The notes beneath the pieces were generated by a model that saw only the letters and a list, made by a program, of their open reading frames with translations, had not been told where the DNA came from and searched no databases. The position numbers and the translations under genes are program-made. From Labilithrix sp. (GTDB lineage Bacteria; Myxococcota_A; Polyangia; Polyangiales; Polyangiaceae), in assembly GCA_019637105.1 (NCBI GenBank), contig JAHBWF010000006.1:1-64000 (forward strand): a stretch of 64,000 bases of DNA, in the 5' to 3' direction. This document shows, in pieces, positions 43,247 to 51,699 of this stretch; within the stretch, counting starts at the first letter, position 1; each line of letters begins with the position of its first letter.

Positions 43247-46033
43247 TCAGTGCGAGGTCGCGGCCTCGACCGGGGCCGCGTCGGCGGGCGCGAGCAGCGC
43301 GTAGAGCTTCGCGAGCGCCTCGTCGATCTTGCCGACCTCGGTGCCGCCGGCCTGCGCCATGTCGGGCCGGCCGCCCCCCGAGCCGCCGAGCACCTGCGCG
43401 ACCGGACGGATCAGGTCTCCCGCCTTGTAGCGATCGGTGAGCGACTTCGAGACCGTGAGGACGAGCATCGCCTTGGGACCGGCGACGGAGCCGACGAGGA
43501 CGACGGCGTCGCCGAGCTTGTCGCGCAGCTTCTCGGCGAGCTCGCGCAGCATGCCGACGTCGGCGACGTCGACCTTGAGCGCCAGCGCCTTGCCGAACGG
43601 GAACGCGCGCGCCGCCCCGGCCCACGCGTCGATGCCTCCGCCCGACGACGCGCCGGGGCCGCCGCCGCCCATCGCGAGCTTGCGCTTGGCGTCGGCGAGC
43701 TCCTTGTCGAGCTTCTTCGAGTCGTCGAGGAGCTTCTCGATCTTGTCGGCGAGCTCCGCCGGCGCGGCCTTCACGAGGCGCGCCGCCGCCTTCATCGTGC
43801 CCTCGAGCTGGCGCACGTAGGCGAGCGCGTTCATGCCGGTGGCCGCCTCGATGCGCCGGACGCCCGCCGCGACGCCGCCGTCCGAGAGGATCTTGAACAT
43901 CCCGATCTCGCCGAGCGCGCGCGCGTGCGTGCCGCCGCAGAGCTCGACCGAGTCCTTGGTCATCGTCAGGACGCGGACGACGTCGCCGTACTTCTCCTCG
44001 AAGATCGCCATCGCGCCGCGCTTCTTGGCCTCGGCCTGCGGCAGCACCTCGGTCGTGACCGGCGCGTCCGAGAGGATCTTCTCGTTCACGAGGTCCTCGA
44101 TCCGCCGGATCTCCTCCGGCGTGAGCGGCTTGCCGGAGGAGTAGTCGAAGCGGAGGCGATCGGGCCCGACGAGCGAGCCCTTCTGCTGCGCGCTCTCGCC
44201 GACGACCTGGCGCAGCGCCCAGTGGAGCAGGTGCGTCGCCGAGTGATTGCGCCGCGTCGCGGTGCGGTGCGCGTGGTCGACCTCGAGCTCGACGACGTCG
44301 CCCTCGGAGATCGCGCCCTCCACGACCTCGCCGACGTGGACGACCAGGCCGGCGAGCGGCTTCTGCGTGTCCTCGATCGCGACGCGCCCGCCGCCCTCCG
44401 CGCGGATCTCGCCGCGATCGCCGACCTGACCGCCGGCCTCGCCGTAGAACGGCGTCTCGTCGGTGACGATCGCGACCTTGTCGCCCCGCTCGGCGCGCTT
44501 CGTCGCCGTGTCGGGGCGCTCCTTGCCGTGCGCGAGGAAGAGGACCTTCCCCTGCCCGGCCTCCTTCTCGTAGCCGGTGAACTTCACCGCCGCGCGCTCG
44601 TCGCCGCCGTGGGCGTCGCGCAGGGCCGCCTGCGCGTGGCGCCAGACGTCGCCCACCGCTTCGTCCCCGAGCTTCGATCCCTCGCTCAGCTTCTTGTGCC
44701 TCTCGAGCTCGTCCTTGTAGCCGGCGTAGTCGACGTGCACGTCGCGCTCGCGCGCGATCACGTCGGTGAGGTCGTTCGGGAAGCCGTAGGTCGCCTCGAG
44801 ATCGAACACGAGCTTCCCGGCGAGCGTCGTCCGCCCCGAGGCCTTCAGCTTGCCGACCTCGTCGTCGAGGATCTTGAGGCCGCGGTCGATCGTCTCGCGG
44901 AAGCGCACCTCCTCCTGGTGCGCCAGATCGGCGATCAGCGCCTTGCGCTCGCGGAGCTCGGCGTACGGGTCGCCCATCAGGTCCACGACCTCGAGCGCGA
45001 CCTCGTGGAGGAACGGCCTCGCGATGCCGAGGCGGTGGCCGTGACGGATCGCCCGGCGCATGACGCGGCGGAGCACGTAGGGCCGGCCGGCGCGGTCGGG
45101 CGAGATGCCCTCGGCGATCAAGAACGCCGTGAGGCGCGCGTGGTCGGCGATGACGCGCATCGAGACGTCGTCCTTCTCCTGCGAGCCGCCGTAGGGCTTC
45201 TGGGCGATCGACGCGGCCTTCTCGACGAGCGCGCGGAGGAGATCGGTCTCGTAGTTGCTCGTCTTGCCCTGCAAGACGCTCGCGACGCGCTCGAGCCCGG
45301 CGCCGGTGTCGACGCACGGCTTCGGCAGGGGCGCGAGCGAGTAGCCGGCGGAGTCGGAGCCGGAGCGCTCGAACTGCATGAAGACGAGGTTCCAGATCTC
45401 CATCCAGCCCTTGCCGTCGGGCGTCGGCTCCTCGCCGAAGCTCCCGATGTCGGCCTCTCCGTCGCCGGTGAAGAAGTGGAGCTCGGTGCACGGACCGCAC
45501 GGGCCGGTATCGCCCATCTGCCAGAAGTTGTCGCCGGGGATGTTCGGGATGCCGAGGATGCGCTCGTCGCCGAAGCCCGTCACCTTGCGCCAGATCGTGC
45601 GCGCCTCGTCGTCGGCGGGGACCCCGTCCGCGCCGCCGAAGACCGTGACGACGAGCTTGTCCTTCGGGATCCCCCAGACGCCGGTGACGAGCTCCCAGGC
45701 CCACGCGATGGCGTCCTCCTTGAAGTAGTCGCCGAACGAGAAATTGCCGAGCATCTCGAAGAACGTGTGGTGGCGCGCGGTGACGCCGACGTTCTCGAGG
45801 TCGTTGTGCTTGCCCGAGATGCGGATGCACTTCTGGCTCGAGGTCGCGCGCGTGAACGGCCGGCGATCCTTGCCCGTGAAGACGTCCTTGAACGGGACCA
45901 TGCCGGCGTTCGTGAACATCAGCGTCGGATCGTTCTGCGGAATGAGCGGCGCCGAGGGGCAGACCTCGTGGCCCTTGCCCTTGAAGAAGTCGAGGAACGA
46001 CGCACGCACTTCCGAAGCGATCTTCGAGCTCAT
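43247..46033 (-). CDS. alaS: Alanine--tRNA ligase
   Basis: 928 residues, slightly longer than most bacterial AlaRS. Class II core with TSSQKCIRISGKHNDLENVG and the motif 2 region; the editing domain has the zinc ligands NHSATHLLHW (HxxxH) and CGGTHARALGEIG (CxxxH); a C-terminal DHHA1-type domain ends with GGSGGGRPDMAQAGG. All catalytic regions are intact. It charges tRNA-Ala and clears Ser/Gly mischarging. A very long antisense frame lies over it and is not a gene. Confidence 0.97.
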   Translation of the reverse strand: MSSKIASEVRASFLDFFKGKGHEVCPSAPLIPQNDPTLMFTNAGMVPFKDVFTGKDRRPFTRATSSQKCIRISGKHNDLENVGVTARHHTFFEMLGNFSFGDYFKEDAIAWAWELVTGVWGIPKDKLVVTVFGGADGVPADDEARTIWRKVTGFGDERILGIPNIPGDNFWQMGDTGPCGPCTELHFFTGDGEADIGSFGEEPTPDGKGWMEIWNLVFMQFERSGSDSAGYSLAPLPKPCVDTGAGLERVASVLQGKTSNYETDLLRALVEKAASIAQKPYGGSQEKDDVSMRVIADHARLTAFLIAEGISPDRAGRPYVLRRVMRRAIRHGHRLGIARPFLHEVALEVVDLMGDPYAELRERKALIADLAHQEEVRFRETIDRGLKILDDEVGKLKASGRTTLAGKLVFDLEATYGFPNDLTDVIARERDVHVDYAGYKDELERHKKLSEGSKLGDEAVGDVWRHAQAALRDAHGGDERAAVKFTGYEKEAGQGKVLFLAHGKERPDTATKRAERGDKVAIVTDETPFYGEAGGQVGDRGEIRAEGGGRVAIEDTQKPLAGLVVHVGEVVEGAISEGDVVELEVDHAHRTATRRNHSATHLLHWALRQVVGESAQQKGSLVGPDRLRFDYSSGKPLTPEEIRRIEDLVNEKILSDAPVTTEVLPQAEAKKRGAMAIFEEKYGDVVRVLTMTKDSVELCGGTHARALGEIGMFKILSDGGVAAGVRRIEAATGMNALAYVRQLEGTMKAAARLVKAAPAELADKIEKLLDDSKKLDKELADAKRKLAMGGGGPGASSGGGIDAWAGAARAFPFGKALALKVDVADVGMLRELAEKLRDKLGDAVVLVGSVAGPKAMLVLTVSKSLTDRYKAGDLIRPVAQVLGGSGGGRPDMAQAGGTEVGKIDEALAKLYALLAPADAAPVEAATSH

Positions 46034-46151
46034 GGCTGGGCCCGCTACTTACCACTTCGGCGCGGGCCGATCGACCGGCGCCCGCGGCGGGCGCGCCTGC
46101 GATCGGTTGGGGCTCGGCCGGGGCCGCCGCCGGCGGGCTCGGCGGGAGGAG

Positions 46152-46994
46152 CTATTTCGAGAGCGCGGCGAGCTCGGCGCCCATCGATCCCATCGCGCTC
46201 TCGACCGCCCCGCCGACGACGCGGTTCTGGAGGTCCAGGAGGCCCTGCGACGACGTGCGCGCGCCGTTGCTCGCGGACGCGTTGCCGCTGACCGTGCCCT
46301 TGAGCGTCTGCCCCGGCATCTTGCGGATCGACATGTCGACCTTGGCGCTGATGACCGTGGCGCCGTCGGTCCCCGTGACCTGCGTGAGCCGCGTCAGGTT
46401 GCCGTCGACCTGGAGCACGGGGATGCGCCTCTCGGCCGCCTTCTTCATCACGGTGGGATCGGAGCCGTCGACGATCACCGCGCCCTTGATCGTCCCGGCC
46501 TTCGCGCGCGCCGCCTGGCGCATGACGCCGTCGAGGTCGTCGGCGCGGACGCCGGAGACGTTCTTCATCGCGCCGAGCTGCACCACGTAGCGCGCGCCGG
46601 CGAGCGAGGTCGGCGTGCTCGGCGCGTCGCTCTTGACGACGGCGCTCCCGCGGATCTTGGTGACGGTGTCCTTCATCGCGGTCTTCACCGTCGCGTAGGA
46701 CTCGCCCTTCATCGCGCGCTCGAGCGCGGGGATCGACGCCGGATCGCCGATGTTGCCGAGCCCGGCCGCGCAGGCCACGCGGACGGCCGGGTGCGCGTCG
46801 CGGAGGCCGCCCTCGAGATCGGCGCGCGAGGACGCGCCCGCGCGCCCGAGACGGAGCGCCGCCTGAACGCGGACGCGGAAGTCCGGCGACTCCGCGAGCT
46901 CGCGATCCTGCGCGACCGAATGACCGGTCACGGTCAGCGTGGCGAGGATCATCGCCACCCGCAACGCACGCCCTAGGACGGAACTTGGCTGCAC
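46152..46994 (-). CDS. Secreted HEAT-repeat protein
   Basis: 280 residues from a GTG with GGGAGG 9 bases upstream; upstream in-frame sequence is rejected because the signal peptide starts here (VQPSSVLGRALRVAMILATLTVTGHSVAQD). HEAT/PBS-lyase-type repeats follow (RVQAALRLGRAGASSRADLEGGLRDAHPAVRVACAAGLGNIGDPASIPALERAM). The second half (about 140-280) is a mixed alpha/beta domain, GARYVVQLGAMKNVSGVRADDLDG ... GTIKGAVIVDGSD, with basic patches. Non-lipidated, probably periplasmic. Role unknown; 118 bases downstream of alaS's start on the same strand. Confidence 0.75.
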   Translation of the reverse strand: MQPSSVLGRALRVAMILATLTVTGHSVAQDRELAESPDFRVRVQAALRLGRAGASSRADLEGGLRDAHPAVRVACAAGLGNIGDPASIPALERAMKGESYATVKTAMKDTVTKIRGSAVVKSDAPSTPTSLAGARYVVQLGAMKNVSGVRADDLDGVMRQAARAKAGTIKGAVIVDGSDPTVMKKAAERRIPVLQVDGNLTRLTQVTGTDGATVISAKVDMSIRKMPGQTLKGTVSGNASASNGARTSSQGLLDLQNRVVGGAVESAMGSMGAELAALSK

Positions 46995-47406
46995 GCCCGA
47001 GACCTCCCGAGCCGCGCGCACGCGGGCTCGAAACGACGACAACGGTCCGCGGAAGGAGGAAGTTAAGGCCGGCGCGTGGATGAGGTCGCACGCGCGTGGA
47101 TTCGACGATCGAACTCGACGGTCACTTCGAACCGACCCTTCGTTCGAGCGACGCTTCGCGTATTTTTCTAACCGAAAGATGGACCGGCGACGATCCCTTT
47201 TTTGTCCACAACACGGATACGAATAGCGAATTTTTCCGAGCACTCTCGCGGTGCTTGGCGGTGCTTGTCGTCGGTGGTGGAGAGCTCCGCGCGCTCGTGG
47301 GCGGCGCGTTCACGTCGCCGGCGATCGTGCGTCGACGTGAGCCCTCGTCGTCCACGCCGGCCTCCGACGCACGCCGGCGTCCGGAGAGCCCGCGCGGGCG
47401 CGTCCT
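46995..47406. other. 412-base intergenic region between a lipoprotein gene and the HEAT-repeat gene
   Basis: No gene is supported. The most AT-rich part (about 47155-47235) contains TATTTTTCTAACC, CCCTTTTTTG and GAATTTTTCCG and is a possible distant promoter or control area for the HEAT gene; no clear -35/-10 pair was found. A hairpin follows the lipoprotein stop (next entry). Confidence 0.5.
47354..47380 (-). terminator. Hairpin after the lipoprotein pair
   Basis: ACGCCGGC (47354-47361) and GCCGGCGT (47373-47380) form an 8-base perfect stem with an 11-base loop, beginning 26 bases past the lipoprotein stop on the minus strand. No T tract. Confidence 0.45.
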
Positions 47407-48204
47407 TCAGTGGTCCGAGGTGCAGACCTTGACGCCCTGCTTGCTCGCGCACTTCGTGTTCCGCGGACACTCGGCGTCGGCGGCGCACTTGCGGCGGCAC
47501 ATGCCCTCGGAGATCGCCCAGCCATCGGGGCACTTGCCGTCGGCGGTGGGCGCCACGGCGACCGCGCTCTTCGGCGGCTGCGGGATCGTGCTGCTCTTCG
47601 CGCCGCCGGCGTCGACGACGGCCGGAGCCGCCCCGGCGTCCTTCACGGCGACGCTGCTGCCGGCGTCCTTGATCGGGGCGCCGGCGTCCTTGACCGCCGC
47701 GTTGCTCCCCGCGTCGACCTTGACGACCGGGACCGGGACGATCGGCTTCACCGTGGGCTCCGGCGCGGTCGCGTCGAAGACCTTGGGCGTCACCCAACCG
47801 ACGAGCTTCGAGCCGTCGCCCGACGGATCGTCGAACAGGATGAGGACGCCGGTGTTGAAGTACTGCGCGACCTTCACGACGGCGGTGCCCTTCGGGAGCG
47901 TCGCCACCTCCGGGCCGTTGCCGGGGAAGTTCCGCGCCTTCGCGCCGCCGTCGCCGATGACCGCCGGCTCGTTCGGGAGCGGCGTCTCGTTGGCGTAGCG
48001 GAGCACGTTGGCCTCGTTCTTCGCGCCCAGCCCGGTCGCCGTGACCGTCTCGGCGTCGGCGAGCGCGGCGCTCGGGTCCTCGTCCTCCACGCCGGCCTCG
48101 ATCTCGGCCCCCTTCTTCTTCAGGAGCGGACACCCGACGAACGACGCGGCGAGCACCATCGCCGCGAGCGCGAGCCCCAGACTACGCCGACCTCTCTCTC
48201 TCAT
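47407..48204 (-). CDS. Cys-rich lipoprotein with SH3-like region (paralogue B)
   Basis: 265 residues. Lipobox FVGCPLLKKKG, then an acidic segment, a possible bacterial SH3-like domain (LPKGTAVVKVAQYFNTGVLILFDDPSGDGSKLVGWVTPKVF, about residues 103-143), a linker with at least five DAG repeats (KDAGAPIKDAGSSVAVKDAG) and a six-Cys C-terminal module (CPDGWAISEGMCRRKCAADAECPRNTKCASKQG). It shares order and wording with the gene directly upstream, from which 10 bases separate it, so the two are a tandem duplication in one operon. Function unknown; probably a surface-binding protein. Confidence 0.78.
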   Translation of the reverse strand: MRERGRRSLGLALAAMVLAASFVGCPLLKKKGAEIEAGVEDEDPSAALADAETVTATGLGAKNEANVLRYANETPLPNEPAVIGDGGAKARNFPGNGPEVATLPKGTAVVKVAQYFNTGVLILFDDPSGDGSKLVGWVTPKVFDATAPEPTVKPIVPVPVVKVDAGSNAAVKDAGAPIKDAGSSVAVKDAGAAPAVVDAGGAKSSTIPQPPKSAVAVAPTADGKCPDGWAISEGMCRRKCAADAECPRNTKCASKQGVKVCTSDH

Positions 48205-48214
48205 CGGCTCCTCC

Positions 48215-49132
48215 TCACCTGCACTGATCCTGCGACTCGGCGCAGACCTTCTTCTCGTCCTTGTCGCACTTGATGCAGAGCGGGTTCTTGTTCCTGCAGT
48301 TCTTGAGTCGTTCGGGCTGCGTCGCGCCGGTGGCGCACGAGCGGTGGCACTTGTTCGTCTTCGCCACCAGGACGAAGCTCGCCGGGCACTTGCCGCCCGT
48401 GGGGGCGACGACGTCGGCGGCGGGGCCCGTCGGCGTCGGCGCGGGCCCGGCGTCGGCGGGCTTGCCGGCGTCGACCGCCGCGGGCGCGCCGGCGTCGACC
48501 GCGGTGGGCGCGCCGGCGTCGTGCGGGTGGAACGCCGTGCAGACGGTGACGCCGTCGCCGGCCTTGCCGTTCGCGAGCAGCTTGCTCGCCTGCCCCTTGC
48601 ACGCCTGCCCGGTGGGGCAGTCCTTGTCCTCGCTGCAAAGCTTCCCGCAGAACGGCGTGTCGCCGAAGAGCGCGATCTCGCCCTTCGGGCACACGAGCGG
48701 GCCGGCGTCCTGGATCACGGCGCTGAAGGCGTCGCGATGGATCCAGCCCATGAGCCTCGTCCCCGGCGCCTTCGGATCGTCGAAGAGGATGAGGAAGCTC
48801 CCGCCGCGCTCGCCGATCTGCGTGACCGACGTGCCCTTCGCGAGGCCGCGGATGATCGCGCCCGCCGGCGGCGCCTCGCGGACGTTGTACGCCCGCTGCA
48901 AGGTCGCCGCGACGTCGTCGAGCTTCGTCTCGTCGGGGAAGCGCGCGACGTCGCCTTCGTTGGCCGCGAGCGCGGCCGGCGCGGGCTCGGGCTCGGCGTC
49001 GGCGACCTCCGACTCGACCGACGCCTCGAGCCCCGCGTCCTCTTCGCCGCCCTTCTTCTTCAGGAGCCCGCTGCAGCTCACGACGAGCATGAGGAGAGCG
49101 AGCGCCGCCGACCCACGGACCAGAGTCTTCAT
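48215..49132 (-). CDS. Cys-rich lipoprotein with SH3-like region (paralogue A)
   Basis: 305 residues. Lipobox VVSCSGLLKKKGGEEDAG, an SH3-like domain (LAKGTSVTQIGERGGSFLILFDDPKAPGTRLMGWIHRDAF) that aligns with its downstream paralogue, then one Cys-rich module (CPKGEIALFGDTPFCGKLCSEDKDCPTGQACKG), a DAG/Pro linker (HDAGAPTAVDAGAPAAVDAG) and a second Cys-rich module at the C-terminus. It therefore has one more Cys module than its partner. The shared LILFDDP-x(5-6)-L-[MV]-G-W core shows common descent. Confidence 0.78.
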   Translation of the reverse strand: MKTLVRGSAALALLMLVVSCSGLLKKKGGEEDAGLEASVESEVADAEPEPAPAALAANEGDVARFPDETKLDDVAATLQRAYNVREAPPAGAIIRGLAKGTSVTQIGERGGSFLILFDDPKAPGTRLMGWIHRDAFSAVIQDAGPLVCPKGEIALFGDTPFCGKLCSEDKDCPTGQACKGQASKLLANGKAGDGVTVCTAFHPHDAGAPTAVDAGAPAAVDAGKPADAGPAPTPTGPAADVVAPTGGKCPASFVLVAKTNKCHRSCATGATQPERLKNCRNKNPLCIKCDKDEKKVCAESQDQCR

Positions 49133-49211
49133 CTGGCCCGGAGGCTACCCAATTCCCGGGCGACGGTGGCGGGATCTTTGACCCGCGACGCGGCCCCTCG
49201 CCTCTCGGGCA

Positions 49212-50336
49212 TCAGGTCGTCATCCCCAGCAGCCAACCGACAAGAATCCGGTAGCCCTGGAACAACAGCTTGCAGTCGGTGGACTCGTTCTTCTGGTGCG
49301 CCTGCGCGTTCTCGCCCGGGCCGAAGTTGACCGCCGGGATCCCGAGCGCCGAGAACCGCGCGACGTCCGTCCACGCCTGCTTCGGCTCGATGCCCTCGAC
49401 GCCGGCCGCGACGAGGCTCTTCACGAGCGGGTGGCTCGCGCTCGGGAGCGCGGCGGGAGAGAGATCGGTGAACTCGACGCTCGCGCCCTCGCCGACGAGG
49501 GCGCGCACGTCGGCCTGCGCCTCCGCGAGCGAGGTCGTCGGCGCGAACCGGTGATTGAGGTTCAGCGTGAAGCCGTCGGGCACGACGTTCCGCCCGCGCC
49601 CGCCGTTCGCCAGCGTGACGGTCGTGACGGTGCGGTAGACGTAGCCGTCGATCGTGTGCTCGATCGGCCGGAGCTCGGCGAGCCGCGCGAGCAGGGCGTG
49701 CGCCTTGACGATGGCGTTGTCGCCCTCCCAGGGACGCGCGGAGTGTCCCGTCTTCCCCTCGAACCGCACCGTCGCGTGGAGCGTCCCGCAGCAGCCGAGG
49801 TGCAGCTTGTTGTCCGACGGCTCGAGGCACACCGCGAGATCGATCGAGCGGAGGTCCTCGTCGGCCTCGAGCACCGGCCCGAGCTCGTTCTCGACGTAGG
49901 GCCCCTCCTCGCGCGCGTAGAAGACCAACGTGAGGTCGCAGGCCACGAGGCGCGCGGCGCTCTCGGCGATGACGATCATCACCGCGAGCCCCGCCTTCAT
50001 GTCGGCCGCGCCGGCGCCGTAGATGCGGCCGCCCTCGGCGCGCGCGGGGCCGTTCTCCGTCCGCACCGTGTCGAGGTGACCGACGAGCGCGACGTGGGGC
50101 CGCCCCGGCGCGCGCGCGCGGACGACCGGGACGACGATGGAGTTCCCGTAGCGGCGGATCGGGCCGGCGAGCTCCTGACGCGACAGGCGCTCGGCGACGG
50201 CGTCGCAGAGCTCCTTCTCCTCGCCGATCGGCGACGGGATGGCGCAGAGCCAGAGCAGCGTCTCCTCGAGCGAGACCGCCGCGGGGGTGCGCGTCGCGAT
50301 CGTCTGCGTGACCGACGGCGGGGGCGTCTTCGCCAT
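49212..50336 (-). CDS. dapE: Succinyl-diaminopimelate desuccinylase (M20 family)
   Basis: 374 residues from the ATG at 50336. The M20 metal ligands and catalytic residues are visible: G-H-L-D-T-V (about residue 80), YGAGAADMKAG, YAREEGPYVENELG and CLEPSD. The dimerisation domain follows (GCCGTLHATVRFEGKTGHSARPWEGDNA), and PAVNFGPGENAQAHQKNES ends the domain. It completes the succinylase branch of lysine/mDAP synthesis. Third gene of ndk-dapD-dapE with 11 bases after dapD, which supports the DapE assignment over other M20 enzymes. Confidence 0.9.
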   Translation of the reverse strand: MAKTPPPSVTQTIATRTPAAVSLEETLLWLCAIPSPIGEEKELCDAVAERLSRQELAGPIRRYGNSIVVPVVRARAPGRPHVALVGHLDTVRTENGPARAEGGRIYGAGAADMKAGLAVMIVIAESAARLVACDLTLVFYAREEGPYVENELGPVLEADEDLRSIDLAVCLEPSDNKLHLGCCGTLHATVRFEGKTGHSARPWEGDNAIVKAHALLARLAELRPIEHTIDGYVYRTVTTVTLANGGRGRNVVPDGFTLNLNHRFAPTTSLAEAQADVRALVGEGASVEFTDLSPAALPSASHPLVKSLVAAGVEGIEPKQAWTDVARFSALGIPAVNFGPGENAQAHQKNESTDCKLLFQGYRILVGWLLGMTT

Positions 50337-50347
50337 GGCTCGCGCGA

Positions 50348-51169
50348 TCACACGGGGACGGCGAAGTCGCGCAGGGCGTCGTTCAGGCTGACCTTCTTGT
50401 CGGTGCTCTCGCTCCGCTTGCCGATGATGAGCGCGCACGGGATGCCGAACTCGCCCGCCGGGAACTTCTTGGCGCGGACGCCGGGGATGACGACCGAGCG
50501 GGCAGGCACGCGGCCGCGGTGCTCGACGACCTCGGGTCCGCTCACGTCGAGGATCGCCGTCGAGGACGTGAGCACGACGCCGGCGCCGATCACGGCCTCC
50601 TTGCCGACGTGCATCCCCTCGACGATCACCGCGCGCGAGCCGACGAACACGCCGTCCTCGACGATGACGGGGCGCGCGCCCGGCGGCTCGAGGACGCCGC
50701 CGATGCCGACGCCGCCGGCGAGGTGGACGTCCTTGCCGATCTGGGCGCACGACCCGACCGTGGCCCACGTGTCGACCATCGATCCGGCGCCGACGCGCGC
50801 GCCGATGTTGACGTAGCCGGGCATCACGATCACGCCCGGCTCGCAGAACGCGCCGTACCGGACGACGCCCGGCGGGACCACGCGGACGTTCTGGCTCGCG
50901 AGGTCCCGCTTCAGCGGGATCTTGTCGTGGAACTCGAACGGCCCGACGGAGAGCGTCTCCATCCCGCGGACCGCGAAGTAGAGGAGGATCGCCTGCTTCA
51001 CCCAGGCGTGGGTCACCCACTCTTCGCCGCCCGGCTCCGGCGGAGACGCCACGCGGAGCTCGCCCCGGTCGAGGAGGCCGACGGTACGCTCGACCGCCGC
51101 CGCGTGCGCGGGGTCCTTCAGCTTGGAGCGGTCGGCGAAGGCCGCCTCGATCAGGGCGCGGTCATCCAT
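50348..51169 (-). CDS. dapD: Tetrahydrodipicolinate N-succinyltransferase
   Basis: 273 residues. A left-handed beta-helix acyltransferase: after an N-terminal helical domain (DDRALIEAAFADRSKLK) come hexapeptide repeats (YGAFCEPGVIVMPGYVNIGARVGAGSMVDTWATVGSCAQIGKDVHLAGGVGIGGVLEPP), all typical of DapD. It succinylates tetrahydrodipicolinate for lysine and peptidoglycan. It starts 17 bases after ndk and is followed by dapE. Confidence 0.95.
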   Translation of the reverse strand: MDDRALIEAAFADRSKLKDPAHAAAVERTVGLLDRGELRVASPPEPGGEEWVTHAWVKQAILLYFAVRGMETLSVGPFEFHDKIPLKRDLASQNVRVVPPGVVRYGAFCEPGVIVMPGYVNIGARVGAGSMVDTWATVGSCAQIGKDVHLAGGVGIGGVLEPPGARPVIVEDGVFVGSRAVIVEGMHVGKEAVIGAGVVLTSSTAILDVSGPEVVEHRGRVPARSVVIPGVRAKKFPAGEFGIPCALIIGKRSESTDKKVSLNDALRDFAVPV

Positions 51170-51186
51170 CGTCTTGGGCTCCGCGC

Positions 51187-51618
51187 TCAGCCGGCCGCCG
51201 GCGCGACCTCGCTGGCGGGGAAGAAGTAGGCGATCTCGATCTTCGCGTTGTCGAGCGAGTCGGAGCCGTGGACCGCGTTCTCCCCGACGTTGGCGCCGTA
51301 GAGCTTGCGGATGGTGCCGGCGTCCGCCTTCGCGGGATCGGTGGCGCCCATGACCTTGCGGTACTGCGCGACCGCGTCCTCGCGCTCGAGGACGGCCACG
51401 AAGACCGGCGAGCGGGTCATGAACTCGACGAGCTCGCCGAAGAACGGACGCGCCTTGTGGACCGCGTAGAAGCCCTCGGCGACCTGGCGCGTGAGGTGGG
51501 TGCGCTTGCACGCGAGGATCTTGAACCCGGACTCCTCGAGGAGGGCGAGGATCGCGCCTGCCTTGTTCTTCTCGACGGCGTCGGGCTTGATGATCGAGAG
51601 GGTACGTTCGACGGCCAT
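51187..51618 (-). CDS. ndk: Nucleoside diphosphate kinase
   Basis: 143 residues. Balances NTP and dNTP pools through a phospho-histidine. [14 protein letters not shown] at the N-terminus, [16 protein letters not shown], and the active-site N-A-V-H-G-S-D-S (His about 118) are intact. The ATG at 51618 has GGAG 10 bases upstream; another ATG two codons earlier lies closer to it. First gene of the dap operon. Confidence 0.97.
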   Translation of the reverse strand: MAVERTLSIIKPDAVEKNKAGAILALLEESGFKILACKRTHLTRQVAEGFYAVHKARPFFGELVEFMTRSPVFVAVLEREDAVAQYRKVMGATDPAKADAGTIRKLYGANVGENAVHGSDSLDNAKIEIAYFFPASEVAPAAG

Positions 51619-51699
51619 GTGCATTTGCTCCAGCGTGTAAGTTGGGAAAGCCTTTAGGATCGGCCGACGAAAACTGCAAGGACGTGGTACGCCAAGGCG

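Noticed and set aside
41399..46291. A 1630-codon open frame on the plus strand
   Set aside because: It lies antisense to alaS and the kinase gene, which have complete family motifs. Long antisense frames are common in DNA this GC-rich, and its translation is Arg/Ala/Val-rich without domains.
46939..47226. 95-codon plus-strand frame with AAGGAGGAA inside it
   Set aside because: The Shine-Dalgarno-like sequence is not suitably spaced from any ATG and the frame overlaps the HEAT-repeat gene start; no recognisable protein.
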